Shown: one piece after another, positions 43,791 to 54,674 of the stretch | Numbering within the stretch: position 1 is the stretch's first letter | Layout: the number at the start of each line of letters is the position of its first letter | Position numbers and translations under genes: made by a program | Notes under the pieces: model-generated | Seen by the model: the letters and a program-made list of their open reading frames with translations, nothing else | Told to the model about the DNA's origin: nothing | Databases searched by the model: none | Source of the DNA: Anticarsia gemmatalis | Taxonomy: Eukaryota; Arthropoda; Insecta; Lepidoptera; Erebidae | NCBI RefSeq assembly: GCF_050436995.1 | Contig: NC_134775.1 | Location: 4,441,124 to 4,505,123 of the forward strand | Reading direction: 5' to 3' | Length of the DNA: 64,000 bases

Positions 43791-46100
43791 TAGAAGCATT
43801 CGCTGATGCTAACGTTCATGCCATCCTGATTTCAGAGATTTGGCTCAAACCTCACTTATCTTCTTCTTTCTACTCTCTCCGGTTTCTCTATAATCCGTAA
43901 CGACCGCATAGATAGGAGAGGTGGTGGCGTCGCTATCTATCTTAGAAGTGACTTACAGTGGCGAAGGCTCCATACAACTCGATTCCTATCGGCTTAAATT
44001 AATTGTTTACTATTTGCCAAATAATACACAATTAATAAATAATCACCAATATTTAAACCGAAATCTTCAAATAAAATCATTAATCTAATCGAAACAGTAC
44101 GAAAACGCCTACCCTTCAAAAATTACGCTCCGCTAAAAACGCAACGTGAAGTAATAATAATGAAATAAACCGTAGGCGCTGATCGGGAATCGCGTACAAT
44201 AAAAACTATGGCGGCGATGTCGCTTACGACCTTTTAGATCGCGCTTCGCACCGCGCTGCATAGTGGCGAGCAAGCCGGAGGAAAAGCGGGTTGACTCGCG
44301 CTACAGCGCTCGCGCCGCGGCGGACACATGATCTTACGCATGTTTTTGTCGCGGCGCGAGCCGCGTGCAAGAGCAAGATGGCGAAATATAAGCTAAGAAT
44401 CCTGCGGAGACGAACGTTCGTCTCCAGTTTGACATTAGGTCATTAGGTCATGTTTGTTTACTGTTTACATCTTTCGCGCGCTCTATAACAAATTAGAATA
44501 TTTGTATTTATCACAACATTATTTCTTTATAAATGTGTTTGTGCATAATTGTGAATGTATATTAAACAGTAATTGTTTTGCATGTTTCTATTAGAGAAAA
44601 TTTTCATTTTGTCAGATTTATAGGTTAAACTCATTACAATAAAAGTGTTCTGCGTTTATCCATAATATGTTTGATATTTTATTGTTGATGAATACATTCT
44701 AAATTGCTTGTATAATATGTTAAACAACCAGTGCGAGAAAATCATCAATCGTTCGATATACGTTATCTTAAATATGTGCTGTTGTGTTACCTACGTGTTA
44801 CTATTGAAGACAGAGTAACTTGATACAAAACAAGCATGATTAGGTAGCATGGTAAGTACCTATGTAAATATTATTAGCCTGTAGAGAGAAATAAGATACT
44901 GTAGTCGAATGTAGATAATACTCTCATATTGTTATTATGCAGTAATACGCTACTTTTACGTCGGCATTCTTACGATGTACATAATATGTAGGTACTATAC
45001 CTAGTCGATGACTAATAGCTCCGGCTTACCTTTTATAAAAATGACCCTTCGCCACTGGTGACTTACCCTACCACATTCTTTCTTCTTCTCCTCCCAATTA
45101 CTCTGCATCAGCCGAATTTCTTTTTCTCGAGGTTTGTGTCAAAGGAGGCAAAGTCCTTCTTGGCGTCGTATATTGTCCCCCTTCTGTTGACTACTTCTCC
45201 AGTATCGAGTCGGTGCTGGAATCTACAGGGTCCAGTTACTCACATCATATCATCATGGGCGATTTCAATACTAATCTCCTTTCTCTCCGCCCACCTCGTT
45301 CCTCTAAACTCCTTGAGTTCGTCGAGTCCTCCAGCCTTCACGTTCTACCTCTACATGCCACTCACCACAACACTGAAGGTGAAGATACCTGGCTGGACTT
45401 AATCCTTACGTCTGCTCCCTCCCTTGTATCTTTCTCTGGCCAATACCCAGCTCCTGGTTTCTCTCACCACGACATGATCTTCATGTCCTACAACCCTAAA
45501 GCCTCCTAAATCCTGTCCAAAGGTTCTGTACAAGCGTTGTTTCGGGCGTATGAATGTCGACAAATTAGGTAGAGACACTGCTAACCTCAACTGGGAGCAG
45601 CTAACAACAGTTTCGAGCATTGACGACAAAATTGCTCTATTCAATGAAGCTGTTGTTGGGCTGTTTGATGTCCACGTGGTCCGGTTAAGAAAGTTAGGCT
45701 CAAACGCCCACCTGCTCCTTGGATGTCAGAAGGCGTTCGAATGGCCATGAGGCGAAGAAATAGGGCCTTTGCCAAGTTTCGTAGAAATCGGAGTGACGAA
45801 AATTGGCACCAGTTTAAGGTTGCAAGGAACCGATGCAATCAGATGGTACGTAACGCTAAACGCCAACATTTTCTAAATAATCTGTCCTCCTCTTACCCGG
45901 CCGATATCTGGAGGTTTCTCGGGACCCTCGGTATTGGCAAACATTAGAGCAATAATTTACAGTGCACGGTTGATTTGGATGATATAAATCGTCACTTTAC
46001 ATCCACCACAGCTATGGATCACCAAACCAAGTCCGATACTGTCCAATCCATACTGGAATGACCCCGACCAAGTTTTGAATCCTTCTCCTTTTCCCCAGTA
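43791..46100 (+). pseudogene. LINE J ORF2, endonuclease domain and linker (split by a hAT MITE)
   Basis: Before the MITE: FADANVHAILISEIWLKP and RRGGGVAIYLRSDL. After it (from 45058): GVVYCPPSVDYFSSIESV, HIIMGDFNTNLLSL, DTWLDLILTSAPS and FSHHDMIFMSY, all endonuclease motifs with the Asp-Asn pair and final His present. Then the linker (RMAMRRRNRAFAKFRRNRSD, NAKRQHFLNNLSSSYPADIW) ends at about 45943, with more in another frame to 46100. Frameshifts and stops are numerous. Confidence 0.8.
43956..45057. mobile_element. hAT-type MITE, copy 2
   Basis: Starts CAGTGGCGAAGGCTCC, ends with the complement of CAGTGGCGAAGGGTC. The 8-bp duplication GTGACTTA is at 43948-43955 and 45058-45065. The interior (1.1 kb) is noncoding, with a GC-rich inverted segment around 44310-44360 (CTCGCGCCGCGGCGG, TCGCGGCGCGAGCCGCG). 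Confidence 0.88.
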
Positions 46101-46117
46101 ACACCGGAAGATATTAA

Positions 46118-46195
46118 TAGAGAATCTGAATCTGAATCTGAATCTGAATCTGAATCTGAATCTGAATCTGAATCTGAATCTGAATCTGAATCTAA
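46118..46195. repeat. (GAATCT)n microsatellite
   Basis: About 12 tandem GAATCT units. It is the variable 3' end (minus strand: AGATTC) of the LINE tail that follows. Confidence 0.9.
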
Positions 46196-46347
46196 ATCAA
46201 ATCATTTATTCATATAGGTCAAGTGCTGACACTTATGATAGTCAATGATACAGAGAGTGAATTTACCGCCAGTTCGGAAGGTAGGGCCAATGAAAAGCGC
46301 TGGCAAGAAACTCCTGGCCACTCTTTTTAATCGCCAAATGATTTTAC
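46196..46347 (-). repeat. LINE 3' UTR fragment
   Basis: On the minus strand AGAGTGGCCAGGAGTTTCTT leads to TATGAATAAATGATTTGATT and then the AGATTC repeats. It is a 5'-truncated LINE end inserted in J. Confidence 0.6.
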
Positions 46348-46828
46348 CATCGAGGCGCTATATCTTCGAACAATATAATTAAAATTAGCTTGATTTGATT
46401 GTTAAGAAATAATTTAATGTAACGGAAACGTCAAGTGTTTACACTTGGGTGTGGTCGGTACAATGTTGGCAACACAGGCAGATGACGATTGGCATGTGAT
46501 AATAGACAGTTGTCACTCAGAGGTATGATGGTTGGAACGTTAGTGTGGTCAGATTTTTTTCGAACTCAAGGAAAGACGGTCGTTGCCACGTTGTACCGAA
46601 CTCACCGCGTTTCTGTCTTGCATCCAGCTAGATCGGTTGAATCCTAGTCTATTTTTGTAATGTGATCATTGTAATGGACAAATACACCAATGAGCTAAGT
46701 CTAGTGCGTATTATTTTGGACTATTCGCCATGACTGACCAATCTGATAGCGAGGTACCCCATATGCCTTCGATGTCAGAAGTGGATTGTCAGGATACAAC
46801 CCCACACATAACACACCGTGCTCCGACA
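46348..46828. repeat. Retroelement-like direct repeat, copy 1
   Basis: This 480-bp stretch recurs in the same orientation at 49268-49728 with about 90% identity by eye. It contains TGTAACGGAAACG, a possible LTR start, and a short frame from 46730 (MTDQSDSEVPHMPSMSE) after TTTTGGACTATTCGCC. It could be an LTR plus leader of an unrecognised LTR element, or a LINE 5' region. Confidence 0.5.
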
Positions 46829-47275
46829 AATATATTAAGGTGCTAATAAACAAGATATAAATAGTATTGGAAGTATGATGGGAGCATCTAACCACATGAT
46901 AATATAAGTAATGAAATCATAAGAGGCTTTTCAAGAGCATACTGTGGAAAAGTACAGTTAGTGAATCGTAATTGCTTTAAAATTATGGCAGTCACCACAC
47001 CCAGAACGACCAGTCACCCCAAGCAGCACCCGTTCACGAGTATGACGCGTGGACCAGCCATCACCCCCTTCGCAACTATTAGAGGGAAGGGGGTGACCCG
47101 GCACACGACACCGCCGCAAGCCATGACATTTTAGTGAGCATGACGAACCTTGGCATGGGAGCCCACCATTTCAATGAAAAAAAGATAATGAATACCACTG
47201 AGGCTCGTGCAATACCTCTCTGTTACAGAGTTAAAATGACTGATTAATGTTTATACGATTCGAAAATGTATATAT
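46829..47275. other. Unassigned stretch
   Basis: Continuation of the repeat-1 element or unrelated. A CCACCC-rich segment (46990-47110) has a hairpin CACCCCCTTC-gcaactattagag-GGAAGGGGGTG. No coding frame is supported. Confidence 0.35.
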
Positions 47276-47772
47276 GTTACTGTAAAAGCCCGAACTGTAG
47301 TAAATCCTAAGATTTTGCGGTAAAACCTAAGATTTACCAACTCTCAATGGTAAAAGTCCGAACAAGCCAGAGTTTAAAAACTATGTTATGATATATAAAA
47401 AAATCCTCCTTCATAACTATGTTTATAACTATTTCATGGTATAATTATATACTGTGACATAGGTATAAAGAAGGAGTTTTGGGCAAAGCGACATGGGTAG
47501 GTTAGGTTAGCATGGGTAGGTAGGTTAGAAGGCTAAGGTGGGAGCTTCGCTTCGCTCGCTCCCACCTTAGCCTTCGTGGTTATTTTTTTTAACCACCCAG
47601 AAGGAGGAGCCCCGCGTAGCGGGGCTCCGGCGGCATCTCGACATCATCAAGTGAATATAGGTAAAAGTTCGAAACAAAAGAATTGTTCGGGCTTTTACCA
47701 TTGAGAGTTGCTAAATCTTAGGTTTTACCGGAAAATCTTAGTATTTACCACAGTTCGGGCTTTTACAGTAAC
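47276..47772. mobile_element. MITE with about 95-bp TIRs and internal GC hairpins
   Basis: The left arm GTTACTGTAAAAGCCCGAAC ... TACCAACTCTCAATGGTAAA is inverted at the right end. ATAT flanks both ends. The interior holds three successive hairpins (47529-47574 with a 16-bp stem, 47577-47597, and 47606-47628) and GGTTAGGTTAG. No ORF. Superfamily unknown. Confidence 0.7.
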
Positions 47773-47780
47773 ATATATAT

Positions 47781-47934
47781 GTTACTGTAAAAAATATACA
47801 AATTAAATAGAGGTAAAAGTTCGAAATAAAAGTATTCTTCGGACTTTTACCATTGAGAGTTGGTAAATCTTAGGTTTTACCGGAAAATCTAAGGATTTAC
47901 CACAGTTTGGGCTTTTACAGTAACATATACATAT
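47781..47934. mobile_element. Second, internally deleted copy of the same MITE
   Basis: It begins GTTACTGTAAAA, loses the left interior, and retains the right arm (CGGACTTTTACCATTGAGAG ... GCTTTTACAGTAAC). It abuts the first copy with ATATATAT between them. Confidence 0.65.
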
Positions 47935-47974
47935 ATAGATATTTAATCTCGATTTGTGTAGAACGCGTAACTAA

Positions 47975-48290
47975 CTAATCCCATGTTTTCTTATCCATTA
48001 AGTAATCGTCAACCTTATAATAACCCCTTTTAATAAGATGATCTTTAACAACTTCTTTGAATTTTTGTTGGGCAAGATCCATAACACTGCTAGGGAGTTT
48101 GTGATACAACCGAACACCAAGACCTGCAAATGAGTTGTGTACCTTTTGCAATCTATTGCAGGGACCTACTAATTTGTGCTTATTTCTGGTATTAATGCTA
48201 TGAATGTCACTATTCTTAGTAAACGAATTGATGTTTTGTTTGATGAACATCAAATTCGCAAAAATATACTGTGTGACATAAAATATACTC
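47975..48290 (-). pseudogene. CR1-like LINE, C-terminal fragment
   Basis: Minus-strand frame: FANLMFIKQNINSFTKN, HSINTRNKHKLVGPCNR, FAGLGVRLYHKLPSSVMDLA, RGYYKVDDYLMDKKTWD then stop. This matches the C-terminal layout of the fragment at 10003-10521. It is 5'-truncated and lies inside LINE J. Confidence 0.75.
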
Positions 48291-48295
48291 CCTAA

Positions 48296-49250
48296 GGTGA
48301 CTGGCGATATTAGGGCGGGGATGGAGGATACTAAAGTCACTGTTATGGCTTTGGTAGACTTCTCGAACGCCTTTAATACCGTCAGTCATGATATCCTTCT
48401 CTCTATCCTTTCCCATCTTAACATAATAATATCTTCCGGTGCGCTGAATTGGTTTTCCTCTTATCTTCAAGGGCGCCAGCAATCGGTTCACTTCGGTGAA
48501 GCTTCATCGAGCTGGCGTGACCTGGATTCTTGCGTCCCACAAGGCGGCATTCTTTTTCCTTTTTGTTTTTGATATTTATCAATCTGGTTACCCAAAATCT
48601 TCGAGTATCGTATCATCTATATGCTAATAACTTGCAACTTTATTTGCAAGGGTCCACAGACTCTATATCGACAGCCGTAGACGTCGTGAATAGCGACCTC
48701 GATCACATTAAGTGCTGGTCTAAGAAGTTTGGCTTGTTACCGTTAACCCTGATAAATGTCAAGCTATAGTGGTAGGCAGTCACCGCAATATTAACAAATA
48801 AAGTCATGTTCATGTACCACCTATTGTCTTTAACGGTTTGACTATCGAAATGACATCCTCAGTTAGGGATTTAGGTCTTTACGTTGATTCACCTAAGTAT
48901 GATCATATATCTACTTATCGCTCTCAACTTAGGTGACTACCAATTCGTGAGCGCCGTAATTTACGAGCTCTCACGACACTCTTCTCTTTTCTTACTTCCC
49001 GCACTCCCACAGCCTACCTAACTCCCTACTTTCAATACTTGTGTGATAACCACAATCGTGATCTCCGCTCTCCAAGCAATCTTACTCTTCTCTGTCCATC
49101 CCACACTTCTGAGTTTGTCAATTCCTCGTTCCTGGTCCAATCAGTCCTGTTATAGAATGCGCTCCCTCTTGAAATCAGGATATCCACTAACCGTCTTACG
49201 TTCAAGAGCAAAGTTCGAGATCTTATGTTGAAAAAAGTTAGTCTATATAT
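48296..49250 (+). pseudogene. LINE J ORF2, reverse transcriptase and C-terminus
   Basis: TVMALVDFSNAFNTVSHDIL, INWF-like SGALNWFSSYLQGRQQSV and VPQGGILFP are RT motifs. The catalytic box reads YANN (LYANNLQLYLQG) rather than YADD, so both catalytic Asp are Asn. The C-terminus in shifted frames (SVLLWNALPLEI-like, STNRLTFKSKVRDLML) matches the J 3' end at 53906. Fingers-subdomain sequence between 46100 and 48296 is missing. Confidence 0.75.
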
Positions 49251-49267
49251 GTATGTCGGACCGCCAG

Positions 49268-49728
49268 CATCGAGGCGCTATATCTTCGAACAATCTAATT
49301 AAAATTATCTTAAATTGATTTGATTAAGTATTAAGAAATAATTTAATGTAACGGAAACGTCAAGTGTTTACACTTGGGTGTGGTCGGTACAATGTTGGCA
49401 GCACAGGCAGATGACGGCTGACATGTGAATCGACAGCTGTCACTCTGAGGTATGATGATTGGAACTCAAGGGAAAACGGTCGTTGCCACGTTGTACCGAA
49501 CTCACCGCGTTTCTGTCTTGCATCCAGCTAGATCGGTTGAATCCTAGTCTATTTTTGTGCTGTGATTATTGTAATGGACAAATACACCAGTGAGCTAAGT
49601 CTAGTGCGTATTATTTTGGACTATTCGCCATGACTGACCAATCTGATAGCGAGGTACCCCATATGCCTTCGATATCAGAAGTGAAATGTCAGGTTACAAA
49701 CCCCACACAACACACCGTGCCCCGACAT
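49268..49728. repeat. Retroelement-like direct repeat, copy 2
   Basis: Same orientation as 46348-46828. The shared short frame starts at 49630 (MTDQSDSEVPHMPSISE). The junction on its left is LINE J 3' sequence, on its right a minisatellite. Confidence 0.5.
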
Positions 49729-49744
49729 CAGAACTAGGATGAGA

Positions 49745-49880
49745 AGACCACGCACCACGTGCTTCGAACTTTAGTGCACCACGTACTATGGAATGTGAAG
49801 ACCACGTACCACGTGCTATGGACCTTAACGAACCACGTGCTTCGAACGTTACCACACCACGTGCTCCGAACCATGACAGT
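49745..49880. repeat. Minisatellite of CACGTG-bearing units
   Basis: About five units of 25-31 bp, each built on ACCACGTRCTWYGRAM (for example ACCACGTGCTTCGAAC). The hexamer CACGTG occurs several times. In one frame it reads as PRASN/PRTME-like repeats, but no start or downstream gene supports translation. Confidence 0.65.
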
Positions 49881-50222
49881 AGTGATGACATGCTTGTGCG
49901 TGTTGAAATTTATCATTTCAAATACAAAAATTAATTATACAATATCTAGTCATTATATTTGTATTTGTGTACTGGTCACACTGACCTCCCAACTAGCACA
50001 CAAGCGCTATAACAAGCTGCACAATGGCCGGTTAAAGGATTTTTATAACGCCTTAGGCTCCTTTAGTAAGAAGTATAGTGGTTCTATAAGCGGCTACAGA
50101 TCTCTTGTAGCGTCAAATAGGCCCATACTGTCCAGCTTATAGCTCGACATCTACAGTGGTCGTAAAAAGTAATTATAACAGTACGTAGTTATACAGGAGC
50201 GCTAAAATAAGATGAAGGTGGT

Positions 50223-53200
50223 CTTTTTCTTAGCGTGTCGATGGCAAACAAATTATAATATTAATTTAAAATAGAATATAACACTTTCTGTCTTGCTATA
50301 CACTGCCAGCCCAGTATTCAGCTACGTGTATAGCGTTTTCTGTACAGCTCATAAGGTCCTGGTATGAGCAAGAGTCAGGGCACTCCGGGCATGACAACAT
50401 GTGGGCCATTTCCTCTGTGGCTCCACATCTACAAGAAATATTTGACCTGTCGAGAACCCCACCTGGCCATGTTCTCCTTGCTGCGGCCTACCCGGGTTCG
50501 TAGCCTATTGAGGGATTTCCAGGTTGACCACGGCATATTGTGTCCTGGTGGGAGTTCCTCGGCCGGGGGGACAAAGTCTGGAGGTGGAGGGTAGTTTTCA
50601 CGCCAAATTGTGAGCCTTTTTTGAGACGCAGCGCTGCCACTTAATGGTTGGACACACCTAACAAAACTGTTACGGCTTTTAAGTCGTTGAGGGACACCTT
50701 TGTGCCCATTCAAGGGGTGCCGTTGGTCTGTTTCCATTTTGTGTCGTTCTCTGAAAGCAGCAACCTGCCTGCGCACAGCAGGTGGAGCTATTCCGGCTAA
50801 AGGATATAGCATTGGTACCGGGGTCGGTTTGAGGCAGCCAGTTATAATCCGGCACGTGTCGTTTAATGCTACATCTACTTGTTTCGCATGAGCCGATCTA
50901 CTCCACACTGGGGCGGCGTATTCCGCTGCTGAGTAACAAAGAGCCAGTCCTGTGGTGCGCAGAACATGGGGTGAAGCTCCCCACTTGGTGTTGGTAAGGC
51001 GTCTCAGCAGGTTATTACGTGCAGTAACCTTGTGCTTCACATGTTTGCAGTTCTCTTTGTAATTAAGTGACCTGTCTAGAATAATTCCCAGGTATTTCGG
51101 ACTGGAGCAGTGTTCAATTGGAACTCCCTGCCACTTAATTTCGAGAGGTCTATTGGCTTCTCTATTGCGTAGATGGAAGGCACAGGTTTGGGTTTTGGAA
51201 GGGTTTGGCTTGAGTGCGTTATCCTTGTAATATTGACTCAGATCGTCAAGAGCCCTGTTAAGGCAGTCTTCAACTGCTTCGAAAGATGACGACTGTGAGG
51301 TCAGTGCGAGATCGTCTGCATAGAGGAACCGTTTAGTATTCACGGTGGCAGGTTGATCGTTAGTATTAATGTTGAAGAGTAGAGGTGCCAGTACAATTCC
51401 CTGAGGTAGACCATTTTTTTGTGAGTGCCATCGGCTTTTGTTTGGCTGCAGGTGTACTTGAATGCGGCGGTTTCTAAGGAGTTCACTCAGGATTCTCACA
51501 AAGGTGAAATCGCCAGTTAGTTCCTCAACCTTCCAGAGCAGTCGCTTCAGGTTAACCGTGTCATAGGCTGCTGATAGATCCACAAAGACGGCTCCCGTTA
51601 TCATGCCCAACTCGAATCCGTCCTCAATGTGCTGAGTGAGGTTAAGAGTCTGACCGCAGCAGGATTTACCGGGTCTAAACCCTGCCTGCTCAGGGATCAA
51701 CATAGAGTCCGTTTTTGGAATGAGACGGGTGAGCAGCAACCTTTCAAAAAGTTTGTAGGTGTGGCATAAAAGTGAAATAGGCCGGAAATTTTTGGGATTG
51801 TCAAGGGGTTTACCAGGCTTTGGAATTGCAATGATTTTCGTTTTGCGCCATTGTCGAGGTATCTGCGCGGTACGGAGGCAGTTATTAAAAAGTTCCAATA
51901 GCCACGAAATAGCAACTGGCCCCATATTTTTCAATTGTTCTGTTGAGATGTTATCAATTCCGGAAGCTTTCCCACTTTTGAGTGTATTAATTGCACAGAT
52001 CAAGTCGGCCATTCGGAAAGGTTTGCTGATGTCGCTACATTGTGGGGTGTTGGACTCATGCCTTTTTGGAAGTTTCGGTAAGCGCCCTGGTGGTTTAGCG
52101 TTCTGAATAAGTTGATGTGCTACTTGATTTGCAGTGACTGAGGTGGGTGATTTAGGTGGAGGAAATTCAGTTGTGAGTTTACGAACTGTTTGCCAGGCTT
52201 TTTTGCTATTGTGCGTCATGTCGATTGTTGTTACTGTATCTATCCACACTTTTTGCTGGTTTTCGCAAATAAGTAGCATTAGTTCTTCGCCTTTTTCAAT
52301 AGTTTCTTCGGAAAAGGGGTCATCGCTATACAAGGTTTCGTAGTGCCGAAGAAGTGTCGCGGAACAGCTGGTCAGTCCCGGTATGTAGGATGTCCGGCAG
52401 CCTCTGGGTATGTGTTTTAGTGATGCTTGTGTAACTACATTCACAAATTTTTCGTAGTTTTGTGGTGTTGGTGGAATCGATAGAAGTTTGTTATCAATAG
52501 CTTCGGCATATAGATCCCAGTCTGCCTTTTTATAATTGAAACGGCGTTTTAATGGCACTATTTTTGGGCGGATAGCAGCATGAATTGAGCATAAAATTGG
52601 CCTATGCTGTGTGCGTGGTATGGGAGGGCATACAGTTTTTGTACAACGTGAGCCAATGCTTGTACTAGCGAAGATTAAATCGGGATTGTATCCTCGTTTC
52701 CATCGACAGATGTTAAATGATGGTGGTTGTTTTGGGTCATGTATCAACGTTAGGTCTAGTGAGTCTGCCCATTCCTCCACTGCTTGGCCGTCGGAATCAG
52801 TCTTGTTGTAGCCCCAGTTCGTGCTATGGCTATTAAAATCACCAACCACTATTTTGGTAGCATGCGTGTTAAACGTTTCTGGAGGCTGGAACTGAAAAGG
52901 GATCCCAGGTGGTTTATATATTGAAGAGACAGTACAATTGCCAACGTCCAGTGTCACTATCTCGATTCCGTTTTGAACCGATGAGGTGGAGGAGTTGATG
53001 CTTACGCCGGGAGCAACAAACACTGCGTTACCGTGCTTCGGATGACAGATCTCAGCGATAAGCGACAGTCCGGGAATGTATGGCCTACTGTGACTTTCAT
53101 CTCGGTGAGTTTCTTGAACACATAGGATGTCACAATGCGTCTTGCGACAAAGCTCGGAGAGCAGGTCTGATTTTTCGTGTGAGAAACCTTCTATGTTAAT

Positions 53201-53384
53201 AGAGATTACGGTCAAAGCGGGTTTGGTTAGGGGACTGTTTGGCCCAGGAGGAGGCCTGATGTTTGCCATCGTGGTGAAAGGATTAGCCAATCGACGTTGG
53301 GGGTTTTCCGTCGATTGCCCAGGGTGCGCCGAGCGTAGAGAAATTTATTGTACGCTGCTCGGGGAGGCTCCTTTCATGCACCTC
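50223..53384 (-). mobile_element. LINE K, near-complete 3.16-kb non-LTR retrotransposon
   Basis: The 11-bp duplication ATGAAGGTGGT is at 50212-50222 and 53385-53395. It has one long ORF, a 5' leader of about 115 bp and a 3' UTR of about 70 bp without a poly(A) tail. Single-ORF architecture and size suggest an RTE-like or Proto2-like clade, not confirmed. It is one of the youngest insertions in the window. Confidence 0.85.
50296..53269 (-). pseudogene. LINE K ORF: APE endonuclease plus reverse transcriptase, one frameshift near the end
   Basis: ATG at the complement of 53267-53269 (MANIRPPPGP). Endonuclease: TVISINIEGFSHEKSDL, CDILCVQETHRD, KIVVGDFNSHSTNWGY and RTQHRPILCSIH. RT: LKSGKASGIDNISTEQL, FRPISLLCHTYKLFERLLL, EQAGFRPGKSC, VFVDLSAAYDTVN, GLPQGIVLAPLLFNI, catalytic FLYADDLAL and YLGIILDRSLNYKEN. 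After about 945 codons a frameshift near 50430 is needed to reach CRCGATEEMAHMLSCPEC, a C-terminal zinc finger, ending at TAG 50296. All catalytic residues are present; the shift may be a real lesion or an assembly error. Confidence 0.88.
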
Positions 53385-54155
53385 ATGAAGGTGGTATAAT
53401 CGCGCTACAAGAGCTTTTTCGAAGTCTCGAGGCGCTAACCGGCTCTTGTACAGAGGTGGTTAGCGCCACGAGACTTTGAAAAAGCTCTTGTAGCGCGATT
53501 ATACCACCTTTATCTTATTTTAGCGCTACTGTGTTACGGTTATAAATGCTAACGCTCTAAATTAGTAATATGGTCGGTTTATTATGGTGTAAACTAAATA
53601 TATTTTTTTAAAATGAATCATCAGTGAAAAATGAGGAGACATTTAATTTTTACGGATTGGATTATTAAAATAACAAGTAGTCTATCGCTTTTATTTCTTT
53701 GTGTAAGTACGTGATATGAAAGTGCGAGTTCCAGTTTGCTGTCAATATATATGTATATTATCGTCAATATTTTCATGCGCCCTCAAAATATTCAGTTTTA
53801 AATGCAAAAATGATATAGATTGAAAATTGTATTTTGAACATAAATAAGACTTTGAGGGTTACAGATAGTTTAATTAGGGTTATAGGTAATAAAAAATGAT
53901 TTTATGGGTTTATCAACTCTTCTTTCCCTGTCCAGTCAGTTCTGTTATGGAATGCGCTCCCTCTCGAAATCAGGATGTCCACTAACCGTCTTACGTTCAA
54001 GAACAAAGTGCGGGATCTTTTGTTGAACAAAGTTGCAGAATCGTCACAATTATCTTAGTGTATATTTATATTTATTTATTATTGTATATATCTCATATTT
54101 TATCTATCTTATTTTATATATAACTATTGTATCTATATTTATTTTTTATATATCA

Positions 54156-54414
54156 CTAGCTGACCCGCGCAACTTCGCTTGCGTCACATAAGAGAGAATG
54201 GGTTTAAATTTTCCCCGTTTTTGTAACATTTTTCACTGGTACTCTGTTCCTATTGGTAGTACCATAATGATATATAGCCTATAACCTTCCTCGATAAATG
54301 AACTATCTAACACTGAAGAATTTTTCAAATCGGACCAGTAGTTCCTGAGATTAGCACGTTCAAACAAACAAACAAACAAACTCTTCAGCTTTATAATATT
54401 AGTATTAGTATAGA
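54156..54414 (-). mobile_element. HelA copy 8, left member of a tandem pair
   Basis: CTAG at 54156-54159 after A54155. Its TC start (complement of 54413-54414) directly abuts the CTAG end of copy 9, with no base between. Confidence 0.85.
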
Positions 54415-54674
54415 CTAGCCGACCCGCGCAACTTCGCTTGCGTCACTTAAGATAATCATAATTTTCCCCGTTTTTGTAACATTTTTCACTGTTACTCTGC
54501 TCCTTTTGGTCGTAGCGTGATGATATATAGCCTATAGCCTTCCTCGATAAATGGGCTATCTAACACTGAAAGAATTTTTCAAATCGGACTAGTAGTTCCC
54601 GAGATTAGCGCGTTCAAACAAACAAACAAACAAACAAACAAACAAATTCTTCAGCTTTATAATATTAGTATAGA
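54415..54674 (-). mobile_element. HelA copy 9, right member of a tandem pair
   Basis: CTAG at 54415-54418; TC end at the complement of 54673-54674, before T54675. The repeat tract has six CAAA units against four in copy 8, and the copies differ at scattered sites, so this is not a fresh duplication. Confidence 0.85.

Larger units (their letters stand above)
49993..53438 (-). mobile_element. HelX copy 3, internally deleted, split by LINE K
   Basis: Pieces 49993-50222 and 53396-53438. The left end is CTAGCACACAAGC after A49992, as in HelX copy 1. The right piece matches ATAATCGCGCTACAAGAGC... of copy 1 but lacks the last 20 bases, being joined head-to-head with HelX copy 2. The interior is shorter than and diverged from copies 1 and 2. 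Confidence 0.6.

Noticed and set aside
45399..45838. Minus-strand frames of 65-81 codons in LINE J
   Set aside because: They are antisense shadows of the endonuclease and linker coding region.
47490..47530. Telomere repeat array
   Set aside because: Only two TTAGG-like units inside a MITE; no extended array.
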